A DNA stretch of 64,000 bases from Isoetes taiwanensis (taxonomy: Eukaryota > Streptophyta > Lycopodiopsida > Isoetales > Isoetaceae). Shown here in pieces: positions 22,037-32,622 of this stretch. The notes beneath the pieces were generated by a model. The model ran no database searches. It was not told where the DNA came from and worked only from the letters and a program-made list of their open reading frames with translations. Both the position numbers and the translations under genes were made by a program. The stretch lies in assembly GCA_021234155.1 (NCBI GenBank), contig JAJEKV010000002.1, positions 19,209,592 through 19,273,591 on the forward strand. The letters run 5' to 3'. The first letter of the stretch is position 1, and each line of letters begins with the position of its first letter.

Positions 22037-25000
22037 CTAACCACCTGGCAAGTCGGGGTCGACCAAGTCGGAGACGACTCGCCCATCAAACTTCTTCATA
22101 AACTCTGGGTATTGCTTCTCCAAATCTTGCTTCAATACCCATGTCGCGTCTTCCACTGGCAAGTGCTTCCACTTAACCAAATACTGGAGGAATTGAGACC
22201 TCCTAGTCTTCTTGAATGACTTATCAAGAAGCAATTCAGGCACTATTTCTACTTGCTCCTCCGTCATTTCCAACAAGGTTGGGGTATCCAAAACCTCCTC
22301 AGGGTTAGGATTGTGCCTCTTTAATAAACTTACATGGAAGACCTTGTGAACTTTGAGATGGGCTGGAAGATCCAACTTGTAGGCTTGAGAGCCTACTCTT
22401 TCCAAAATCTTGAACGGACCAGCCCACCTAGGGGCAAGCTTCTTGCAACTCCCAATCCGCAGCTTGGCTTGCTTCACCTTGATCTTCAACCAGACGCTAT
22501 CGCCTACCTTGAACTCCCTTACGGTCCTGTGCTTGTCGGCTACACTCTTCTGCCGACTTCTTGCTGCCAATAAGTAACCCCTTACTTCTTCCACTAGCTG
22601 CTGCATATCCCCTAACATCTGCTGGGATACTTCTACCTTGGACACAGGATTGTGCCAGGTATCCGGGGTTAAGCACTGGTACCCGTAATTTACCATGAAA
22701 GGAGACATCTGAGAAGACTCCTGCTTGGCGCTGTTGTAGGCGAATTCCACCAAGTGGATGTACTCATCCCACTTGGACTGCTTGTTCCACACATAACTTC
22801 GAAGCATGTCTTCAATGATCCGATTCGTCCTTTCCGTCTGGCCATCTGTTTGGGGATGATATGTCGTGCTCATGGAGAGCTTCGTCTGAATGGTGCTGAA
22901 GAGGTCCTACCAGAAGGCACTCATAAACTTGGAATTCCTATCAGATATTATCTCCCGAGGCATGCCATGGAGCCTAAAAATCTCCTTTACAAATAACTTG
23001 GCAGTATCTAATGCGGTGTCCGTAGTCTTGCAAGGCACAAAATGTGCCATCTTAGATAACTTGTCTACGACAACCATCAATGCATCCTTGCCTCGAAGAG
23101 TTCTAGGGAGACCTGTAATGAAATCCATGCTTATGACCTCCCACTTCGCATTTGGCACCCCCAATGGCTCTAAGGCACCTGGAATCCGAAGTTGCTCTGC
23201 CTTGGTCTGCTGGCATAACTGGCAATCTCGAATATATGCAGCTATCTGCCTCTTCATTCCTGGCCAGAAGTAGCTACTTCGAATCTTGAAATAGGTCTTC
23301 ATGAAGCCAGCATGCCCTGCTATTGGGCTGTTATGTGTGTCATGAAGAATTAACTTCCTTACCCCTGATGATTCGGGCACACACAACTTATGCTTGTGAT
23401 ACAACAGGTTGCCTTCCTTCTTATAATGCTTGAAGGCTTCCCGCTCCTTATCTGTTCTGGCTTCCTTGGAAAGACTTTCCCACACCTCCTTGAAGTCCAC
23501 ATCTGTTGGCAAGGACTCTTCAATCTTCTTACCAAACTCACTCGAAAGAGTGGAAATCGCATTACAATGCGTCCTTGTCTGAAATGGTCTCCTGGAGAGG
23601 GCATCTGCTACAACATTAAGCTTGCCAGGCTTATATATAATATCAAAATCATACTCCTCAAGGAATTCCATCCACCTCCTTTGCCTTAAGTTGAGGAGTG
23701 GCTGGGTGAAAAGATACTGAAGGCTCTGGTGATCAGTATCTAACTGAAACTTCCTCCCCAGCAAGTAATGCCTCCATATCCTTAATGCCCTGACAATGGC
23801 TAGCAGCTCCTGATCATGGGTTGGGTAGCGTTGCTCGGCGTCGTTCATCTTCTTCGAGTCGTAGGCGATTACCCTTCCTTCTTGCATCAAGACTGCCCCT
23901 GTTGCTATCTTGCTCGCATCTGTTGCTACTAACTTATCTTTACTCGGGTCCGGAAGAACAAGCACTGGTGCTGTTGTCAAGGCCTCTTTAAGCTTCTCGA
24001 AGGAAGCTTGGACTTTCTCTAACCAATGGCTAGTCCAATCCTTAATCTTCTTGGCCTTAGTGAGGTCCGACAGAGGGGACGCCCACTTAGCAAAGTCCTT
24101 CACGAACTTTCTGTAATATCCCGCCAACCCGAGAAAGCTTCTTACTTCTGCTACATTCCTTGGAGCTGGCCAATCAACTATTGCCTCAATCTTCGATGGA
24201 TCTGTGGAGATTCCCTCGGATGTCACTACATGCCCCAAGTATTCCACTCGGCCTGTTGCGAAGTGGCACTTGGAGAGTTTCCCATACAACCGATGACGTC
24301 TCAACTTTTCCAACACTTTCCTGAGATGCTGACAATGCTCTTCAAGGGACTTGCTGTAGACTAGAATGTCGTCGAAGAAGACAATGACAAACTCATCCAA
24401 GAAGTCTCTGAAGATGTCATTCATAAGGCGCATAAATGTTGCAGGAGCGTTTGACAATCCAAAGGGCATTACTGTGAACTCAAAGTGACCATACCGCGTT
24501 CTGAAAGCGGTCTTATGGATATCCTCTTCTTTTATCCTTATCTGATGGTATCCTGATCTCAAATCAATTTTTGAGAATACCTTTGCTCCTTGTAACTGAT
24601 CCATTAGGTCATCTGCCCTTGGCAATGCATACTTATTCTTTATCGTCTGCTTATTGAGCTGGCGATAGTCTATGCACATTCTTAAGCTCCCGTCTTTCTT
24701 CTTCACGAAGAGTATAGGTGCTCCAAAAGGAGACATACTTGCCCTTATGAATCCAAGCTCGAGCAATTCCTGAAGCTGCTTCTTGAGCTCAATCAATTCT
24801 GGGGTGCTCATTCTATATGGTGCCTTACTGGTAGGCTTTGCATCTGGAGCCAATGTGATCTCACATTCCACACCCCTATAAGGTGGCAGCTGCCGGATTT
24901 CATCCGGAAATACATCCTTGAACTCCGAAATAAGCTTCGCTATCTGCTTGGGCAGCTGATTCCCCTTTGGGTCACTTCCCTCCTGGTTGCCTGGCTCAAC

Positions 25001-26797
25001 TGATTCCATCCTCAAGATATAGTCCACCTTATTCCTTTCTATACTCTTTCTTAGCTGCTTCAAAGAGATACACTGCATGGGAGAGGCTACTTGCTTACCT
25101 TTCACTATCAACTTGTTGCCGTCCGGTGCCGTCATGGTGACTTCGTTCCGGTCACAATCAATTACTGCTTTAGCTGGCTTCAAGAATTCCATCCCTACAA
25201 TAAGATCATACCTTCCGATATCCATGACTTCTGCCCCCATCGGCCACTTAGCCCCACTAAGGTCTATGTCAAAGATGATCCTCCTCCCCTTAGTGTGCCG
25301 AATGGCGCCGTTCGCCATAGCCACTGGCCTTGGCTTAGACTTCAATACCTTATTCTTCATTAGGGCAGCCAATCTCAGAGATGCAAAATTGTGAGAGCTA
25401 CCTATATCTATGAGGACTACATATGGATTACTATCTATAATCCCATCGGCCGCGATGACGGTCGACTGACTCTCAATATCATCTGACTCAATGTTTGCAC
25501 ATATGTGGCACTCACCATCTATGAAGTCCTGGGCCTCCTGCTGGTCGTCGTCCTCATCCGCTTCTGTTGGGGAATCCCAATCCATAAGCTCTGCCAAGGC
25601 TGATTGCATGACAAATGGACAATCGTGTGTTCGGTGCCCTGGCTGGAAGCACCTGAAGCATAACTTTTTCTCAATGCATTCCTGTCTCTTCTCCTTTGGC
25701 AGACTGTCTAGAAGACGCTTAAGAGCATTGCCCCCTGATGCATTCTGTGGCTTACGGTCCCCAAAGGCTTTGTTCTGACTCTTACCCTGCTGCTGGCCTC
25801 CTGATGGTGTAGCTGCTGATTGCTTCCCCTGATATTGCCCCTGATACTGCCCTAAACTCTTACCTCTGAAGGTTGACTGCTTCTCTGCTGGAGTTGCTGG
25901 TGCCTCTTCCAAACTTATAGCTTTATCCTCGGCCTCTGCAACTGACCTTGGGTTGATTGCTCTAACAAGCCTCTTGATATTGCTGTTCAACCCCTCAATG
26001 TAGGTATCTACTGCCTGCCTTTCTGATACTCCCGGAACATGAAGCCTAAGCCTCATGAATTCTTCGGTATACTTAGCCACTGATAAGCTACCCTGATTCA
26101 ACCTGTAAAACTGCTGGATCTGTCTACTAGTATGGGACCTTGGCACATAGTGCTTCCGGAAAGCCTTGCTGAAAGTCTTAAATCTGCAATTGTTCCTCTT
26201 CAGCTTGTTAGACTTAGCATATCCCTTCCACCAGATCCTTGCCGGTCCAATAAGGTTAGATGTAGCAACTTTCCCTATATCCTTGTCTTTCATGCCATAA
26301 GAGTTACCAAATTCTTCCATTTCATCAAGCCATGCTTCAGCTTCCATGCCTGATCTGTCCTTCCCTGAAAACTGGCCCAGCTTCCTTGTCTTCCACACAT
26401 TGCTCATAGCACTATCCACCTTTTTCCGGTAGTCATCTGTCTTTCTTGCCCTTTTCCTTGCCTTGGGTGTGCCAGACTGACTGTCGGAGCTAGAGCTGTC
26501 CTCGCTGGAAGAACTATCTGATGTGCTGGAGCTAGATGACGATGGGCTCTTGGTTCTCCTCTTCCTTCTCCTATCCCTGACGTGCCCTTGGTTGCCCTCC
26601 CCTTCCTGCTGAGGGACTTCGTCACCACCTGGAAGGCAGGGTGGAGGTGGAGGTAGAGGACCATCTTCCTGCTCATTCATCAGAGGTGTCGCCCAGTTGA
26701 TCAGGTTTTGCATTTGGTTCCTCATCTGCACCAGCCTTGCGTTGATTGCCTCTGGTGACATATCCTGTTCAAAATCTTCTTGTTCTCTGCCAAACAA
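22037..26797 (-). CDS. gag-pol-chromodomain polyprotein of element C (one in-frame TAG)
   Basis: 1,587 codons in one frame, interrupted only by TAG at codon 1297 (22907-22909). Gag: retrotransposon gag region about 130-300, zinc knuckle CX2CX4HX4C at 380-393. Protease: DIG at 464-466, where DSG/DTG is usual. [18 protein letters not shown] (about 697-712) and FFDD at 807-810. RNase H: ATDAS at 959-963. Integrase: HHCC zinc region with CQLC at 1192-1195; catalytic D1225, D1286 and E1322, so the D-35-E spacing holds. A GPF-type segment near 1460 is followed by a chromodomain (about 1517-1570, [12 protein letters not shown]). The chromodomain and the initiator-Met primer identify a chromovirus. 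The TAG lies between the last two catalytic residues and would truncate integrase unless read through. Confidence 0.93.
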
Positions 26798-27083
26798 ATT
26801 CCTTGGTACCCAATTGCGTGGTCGGTGCTGGTCCTGAGATCCTGCACTTGAGTTCCTTGCTGCAAGGATTGATCATTAATACACGTTATTAAGTTAGGCA
26901 ATGATCATTTTTGCTTACAATTAAATTGTTGTTAGGTACAAAAGAAATCATATGAAAACTTCATTTACAAGTCAAAATCATGGTAATACATTAATTAGCA
27001 TATAGGGGTACTCTTAATGAACTACATGATAATACTTAAGAAAGAGTTACAATATACTTAAATCTTAACAAACAATTCTTCCA

Positions 27084-28650
27084 TCAACGATGTCGCTTGA
27101 AGAAGTTCTTGATTTTCTTGAACGTTGTGCCCTTGCCCATGTTCTGCAATATTCTGGCCGCCGATCCTCCCTCCAATGCTCTTGCCACCTGTGGTGCTGG
27201 TAGTTTTGGTGCAGTTGCCGCCACCACTGACAAGTGCGCATCCCTGAGGTGGCCCCTTGCGAAGTCGAGGGCGTGAAGGGCTACTGCTCTCTTGAAGAGT
27301 ATAATATGGTCCATTCCGACATCCATCTTGGCATGCTGCCCAAACCCTGTAAGTGCTATAAGGAGCGCCACTGATTCTTCACCCCTTGGGCTGAATTCCT
27401 TGTGAAAGACTATCATCTGTCCTTGGCTAAGGGCCGGAAGATAGTACCTGAGTGATTTACCCCTGTGTGGCCCCGTGGCTCCCGTGCCTCTCCTGCTAGC
27501 TGCCTGGCCGAAGATATCTATTGCTGTAAGATCTTCGTGGTCCCTCCACATTGTTGCTGCGTTCTCCAGATTAATGCTGCTAGATGCTTCATGCATGCTC
27601 CTGGAGCGGACTGGTCGGCTCGAACTTGGGCCTCTTCCCGGCTTGTACAACCTGCTTTGGATCTCCTGGAATTCCTCCTCTGGAATGTCGGGTTGCTGTT
27701 GTTGAAACATCTGCCTTATCTGCTGGTATGCCTGGATATCCGACATGGTTTCCCCTGCATAGGAGTGTCGCTCGGCTACCTCCCTTGGGATCTCCTGGTA
27801 GGAGTAGTCGATGAAGTCGCTACCCTGTTCCTGTGCAATTAGGCCTAGGAGCTCGTCTATCCTGAGGTTCTCCTCTTGGCAATAGGGAAGGTTAAGGACA
27901 TCGGTGGCGAATATATACTCCTCACCGTCGATGATCACTGGGGTGAGGGTCGTGATACCTATTGGCGGCTCGAAGTCTCGCCTTAGCACCTCCTGTTGCT
28001 GAGCTAGACGCCTCTCCATCCTTCTTGCCTCGCTTATCTCCCAGCTTGGGTTCTCTTCCTCTTCCTCCTCATAGTCCTGTTCAATCTGCAACCTAGGTGT
28101 TTCTGATGTGGAGCCATGGTATTCGTACTCCGCCGTTTCGATCTCGTGGATACCTATCTGCTGTCTTCGAGTGTTGAGAGGTGCTAAATCCAAGGGTTGA
28201 ATGGACGGCTCGCCTGGTTGGTTGGTTGACCGCCTGCATCTTTGCATGAACAAGGCTAAAGTCAGCCCGCTTTGAGAGAGAGACGCACCTATGCCTATGG
28301 TGCTTACAGGTCATGTAGTCTGGCATGTTTCTGGTTCTATCCCACAGCCTACTCTTGCCCCTGGATCCCCCACCTATGGCTTGGGCAAGGGTGTCTAAGG
28401 AAACCCATTTCCCTCCCCTAGATGGCAAGCTAACCTCTTCGGGTAGAATGTGCTGATCATATTGACAGATGATATCAGTGTAATAAGGAGTTCTGGTTAA
28501 GGTGGCATGGAGATCAAAGAGATGATCAAAGACATGAAAGGCTTGCTCAGCAGGAAAATCACGGATGTGATTGGAGTCATTGTACCATCTAACAAAGCTT
28601 GATGGTGCCATTGAGCAGAGATGGCTATGAAAAATGGCTGATGGAAACAA
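27084..28650 (-). CDS. extra ORF upstream of gag in element C, unknown function
   Basis: Two frames joined: 28650 to about 28308 (first ATGs at 28650 and 28611; MAPSSFVRWYNDSNHIRDF) and 28255-27084 (acidic stretch EEEEEENPSWEI, then a Q-rich and S/R-rich middle, and a basic end FKKIKNFFKRHR). A possible intron at 28256-28307 (donor CCT|GTAAGC, branch-like GCTGAC, acceptor TTTAG) would join them in frame. At 52 bp it is short for plants, so a frameshift is the alternative. About 500 residues. No known domain recognised; not gag, which lies downstream with its own zinc knuckle. Confidence 0.6.
28256..28307 (-). other. possible short intron in the extra ORF of element C
   Basis: GT...AG borders with a GCTGAC branch-like word. 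Removal links the two halves of the ORF in frame. The 52-bp length makes it uncertain. Confidence 0.35.
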
Positions 28651-28906
28651 GTAAGGAGCTAGAAAATTGCCAAAGGGGCTGAGAGCACTTTTGGTGGGGA
28701 GAAAATGACAAATGAGGGCCCCTTTTATAGACTAGGGGTGCCTCGGGTTCTGTGCACAAAGGTTCTTGATAGGGCAGACTCCAAATCTATGGCCATGGTT
28801 GTCCAAATGAGGTATCATGAAGTGCAATTCTAACCAAAACAAAGCAAGAAACACTACATGGCAGTTTGTTGGGTAAAAAATTGGTCAACTTAGGCAAATT
28901 TAGGCG

Positions 28907-28979
28907 AAATCGGGTGGCGTCGAGCGGATCGGGTCTGCGTCGCGGGCGCAGGTAGGTTTTGCGCGACGGGACCCGATTT
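28907..28979. repeat. GC-rich hairpin, copy 1
   Basis: 73 bp with complementary ends AAATCGGGT...ACCCGATTT and internal GGCGTCG / CGCGACGGG. Its partner at 29109-29181 has the same length and order. Lies between the H3-like gene and the second extra ORF of element C. Confidence 0.7.
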
Positions 28980-29108
28980 CGGGTTAATTCTACTTTTACG
29001 AAGAGTTTTAGGGTATTAGAAGATCCTAACATGACTTTCTAGCATGATTCTAACTTAATTAGCAACTTTTATTACTTGATTTGGACATGGATTAACTACA
29101 AAATGGCA

Positions 29109-29181
29109 AAATCGGGTGGCGTCGCGCGGAATGGGTCTGCGTCGCGGGCGCAGACGTGTTTTACGCGACGGGACCCGATTT
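29109..29181. repeat. GC-rich hairpin, copy 2
   Basis: 73-bp direct repeat of 28907-28979 with the same inverted ends (AAATCGGGT...ACCCGATTT) and shared core GGGTCTGCGTCGCGGGCGCA. It stands out from the AT-rich surroundings. Confidence 0.7.
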
Positions 29182-29318
29182 CGGTTCATTTTGCAATTTT
29201 TTTTTGCCTACTTAGCTACTTAAACATATTTTTATACTCGAATTAATGGTCAATTTTACACAAAATTTTATATTTATGGGAAACTAAATAATTACATTAG
29301 TTTAACAAAATTGCATCC

Positions 29319-30396
29319 TCAAGGGTATTCCTTGCGGATGCGACGCGCCAAGTGTATGTCCTTGGGCATCAAGGTCACCCTCTTCGCGTGGATCGCGCAG
29401 AGGTTCCCTTCCTCAAACAACTGGGTGAGCTCGGCCTCACGGCCACCTGCAACACCCGAGTTGTGAGCGACGTCACCCTATAGTCGGTGACGAATCTGCC
29501 GTGATTACCTCCGTGTGATGAGCCGCTCAAACGGCGCTTTCCTATCGGAGATTAGTGCACTTTGTTGAAAGTGCCTAATCTCCCGCTTCGCAAGGCGTGG
29601 GGGAATTAGGTCCATGGTGGACCTTCTTCCTTCTCGGCCGTGGCGGCAGGCGCTTCTTTGGCGGCCCCCCCCCCTCCACGCAGTCTTGTTGGGCGTTTTT
29701 GGCAGTACCAATCATTATACCTCGTCCACTGACGGAGGTATTCTTGAAATGCCTTACCGGTAGAGCGGTCCTCCTTCAAGCCAAGGCTCGCTCGCCCATA
29801 TACGCTTCTTCACCACCTTAGGTGGCTCGGGCCACCCTGGGTAAGGTGGTCTTGGGTCCGCGCTCTCCTGCTCTTCCTCCTCCTCTTCAACTTCCTCTTC
29901 CACCTGCTCTTCCTCCCGTAGGGGGAGGCTCACCGATCCTGACGGTTTGGTTAGGCCGTCGTTCTTCTCTTTGTCCTCGCTCCTGCCGCGCCCCTCCTCT
30001 CTCGCGCTCCCTCTTCCTCCTCGCGGCCCTCTCTTCTGGCCACTCCGCAACCTTCTCTTTGCCCTTCTTCCTTGGCGCCGAAGGCCCCGGCTCTTGCACC
30101 TGCTCTTCAACTTGTTCTTCCACCTGCTCTTCCGCCCGGTTATTACGTGGCCCCGAAGTGGCGAATCATCCACGTTCTTTGCGTGCCTGCCGGCGAGCTG
30201 CTGCTAGGAGCTCCACCGGCGTCGTTGATAAATGTCGCGCTATTTTGCTGCTTCTGGCGGGGTGGGGCTCCTCGTCGCCTGGCTTGGGCCGAAGGTGTTC
30301 AGGTACCTTCTTCACATGGCGACCGGCTGCTAAGTTTGCCATCGAGAGTGTCGGTCGCTGTCCTGGCTTCCTGTAGGTTTGTTTGGTGCGAGCCAT
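29319..30396 (-). pseudogene. histone H3-like gene inside chromovirus C, frame-disrupted
   Basis: Starts at ATG 30396 with MARTKQTYRK, matching the H3 tail ARTKQTARK at eight of nine positions; VKKVPEHLRP follows, echoing VKKPHRYRP of H3. A long charged linker (about 30160-29760: RE/ER runs, then EEQVEEEVEEEEEEQ) has no counterpart in normal H3. The H3 core returns at about 29600-29510 (REIRHFQQS, RKAPFERLI, compared with REIRRYQKS and RKLPFQRLV), and the C terminus at 29400-29319 ([19 protein letters not shown], then ARRIR) differs from H3 at two positions over 24 residues. An in-frame TGA (near 30164) and at least two frame changes (about 29760 and 29500-29440) break it. It lies between the primer site and the gag-pol gene, inside the LTRs. 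It resembles canonical H3 more than CENH3. Confidence 0.85.
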
Positions 30397-30949
30397 ATCT
30401 TATGGTTCAGAAAATGGGTGACGAAAGGCTGAGCAAGAGAGAGGTGAAGGTGAAGGGTTGGAGAGAGAGAATGAGGTGTCAGATATTTAAAAAGGAGGGT
30501 CCCAGGGAATATTCTCCTACCATAATTACCCCTATTTATTAGCCCCCCTTATTAATTACACCATATTTAGTAATTATTAATGTATATATTAAATCTATAT
30601 TAATTGATATTATACTTAAATTTTCGAATTTTTCTAATGGTTCGAAGTGCTAATTATGAATTTGCGCCATTTTTCACCTGGGTCTCCGATTGGCATGATT
30701 CTTCGACCCATTTTAGGTGAAATTTGATGCAGATGCACAATTCTCACTCCAAAGTTACTAGAAGATGAGTTTGACTCACTCAAACCTTCGTCTAACACTT
30801 AACCTAAGTCCTGACCCACTACCTAGGAGAAAAATTTTTCCCCCATTTTTGCGGTTCAATGGTGGAAATGTTTATTTCACACCCCTATAGGCCTGTTAGA
30901 CTACTTCATGGTTATGGTCAGTGCTAGTTCTTGGTCAACCAAGAACATT

Positions 30950-30962
30950 GCTCTGATACCAT
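30950..30962 (-). promoter_or_regulatory. primer-binding site of element C
   Basis: The sense strand reads TGGTATCAGAGC one base after the 5' LTR: the standard plant initiator-Met tRNA primer site. Confidence 0.9.
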
Positions 30963-32617
30963 TGTGACGCTCCCTGCTAAACATACGGCGCCCAACCGTA
31001 CACTCGGCAGGAAATCCCCCATCCGGCTCAACAACCGCACGGGCCCTTCGTCTACCCCGCACTCTGAGGTGACCCTTAGTGCGGGGAGGGAACACGAAGG
31101 TGTCTTGCGCGCCCTTCCCCTATGGGCTCCTATAACAGCGGAAGCGATAACACGTCAGAACTAGCATAAAACATATACAAATACTACCTCGAAGGGTAGT
31201 GCATCACACATATACCAGTGCAAAGATGATAATCACGAACCATAAAACATGAGAGCTCCTACCCCGGCTCAGACTCATAAGGAGGATGACTGACTGGCTA
31301 GGCCTCAAGATAGAGCAGACCGAGTCATGGCAATGGCGAGGGCTGGCATAGAACAATGGCTAGGGTTAACCACTCCATCCGCCCCTCCCCATTGCATACT
31401 TTTTGGATGATGGGCTAAATCGGCTCGCATGACTCTAGCCTTCCTGATCACGCAATCCCATGGCATCACCCATCGGGACTACTTCGGTTGCATCTCCCTG
31501 GTCCGGATGAGGCGGAAGGGTTGCATCTCCCCTTCCCGTGGGTCTAGAGGTGCCGTGGCGGCTAGAGAATCGTGGCGACACACGATTCGTACCCGACTGA
31601 ACCCCCCAAAACGAGAGCCAAGCCAACACTTGCAGCTCTCGAGAGGCAGGGCAATACCATTGCCCCAGGAGGTGTCGGACCCATGCTCGGCCCACACGAA
31701 GTGACCGACCATAAGCCTAGCCCACTATGGGATCCCCCGAAGCCCCCACTTTCGGCAGGATCCTCCCTCCACATTCCCTCTAGCCCGTTATGTGGTGCTG
31801 GAGTCACATCATAGCCTCGATAGCCCGGTGGGCTCCCTATGCCTGAGCACATCAAGAACTAATAGGAACTAAGGGGTCTACTCTAGGAGCATACTACATA
31901 TGGCCCTAGGTCTCTACCCCCCTTCCCAATACAAGAGGAGCAAACATGATCAACCAACATCCACAATCATCACATCATGAGAACAATCATAAGAAGAACA
32001 TCTTAACCTAATCATACAAATCTAACTAATAGTTAGGGTTCCTTGATTAGGGTTCAAGATGTTGAATATGGGTTCTAGGATGGCTCTACTCTAGATACAA
32101 GATACTAGCACATCTGGAATGCTAATTCCAGATGAGCTATCACAACTACTACCCTATGTACCTGCTCCTGATGCTCTTCCTCCAGATCCGTGTGCCTCCA
32201 TGGTCTTCGACTCACAAGATGCTGCTCCTACTCCAAGAACGAGTCTACCCTGCTAGGGCTGCTGCACCAGCCTATGCCACAACAAACGATGTTCGAAACG
32301 GGGTTTCGAACGAGTAGGTAAGTCTCTGGGTGCTAGGGCTGGAAAGAGGCCTAGGGTTAGGGTTTAGGCCTATATAAGTTAGGTCCACCTAGGATGCCAC
32401 GTGGCACCAATCGGGTGAGTCCTGTGTGGCGGGTGCCCAATAGGTTAAGGCCACGTGGATAATGGTTTAAACCTATGGTTGGCTAAGTTATGAGAATAAC
32501 TTGGCCATGCCCCCTAGTGCCACAATCTATGGTATACAAGGCTATGAAGCTAGACTTGTATAGTGACGGATCCAGGAATATACGTATTTATGGCGTATAT
32601 TCCCCTGGACCGTCACA
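30963..32617 (-). repeat. element C 5' LTR
   Basis: 1,655 bp, TGTGACGCTCCC to CGTCACA on the plus strand. Its sense strand contains a TATATAGG region (near 32370) about 240 bp from the start of U3, a plausible promoter position. Confidence 0.9.
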
Positions 32618-32622
32618 GGTGG

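Larger units (their letters stand above)
19540..32617 (-). mobile_element. chromovirus LTR element C with a histone H3-like gene
   Basis: 13,078 bp. LTRs 19540-21182 and 30963-32617 flank the interior, with a perfect TSD GGTGG (19535-19539 and 32618-32622). Element B keeps the uninterrupted site near 43585. Sense order: 5' LTR, initiator-Met primer site (30950-30961), leader, histone H3-like gene (30396-29319), duplicated hairpins, second extra ORF (28650-27084), gag-pol-chromodomain polyprotein (26797-22037), an 850-bp 3' UTR, polypurine tract, 3' LTR. The main polyprotein has one in-frame stop. As the innermost insertion it is the youngest element of the nest. Confidence 0.92.

Noticed and set aside
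29822-30542. Long plus-strand open frames rich in Pro/Leu/Ser
   Set aside because: They are the complement of the charged, GC-rich linker of the minus-strand H3-like gene; the histone motifs fix the coding strand.
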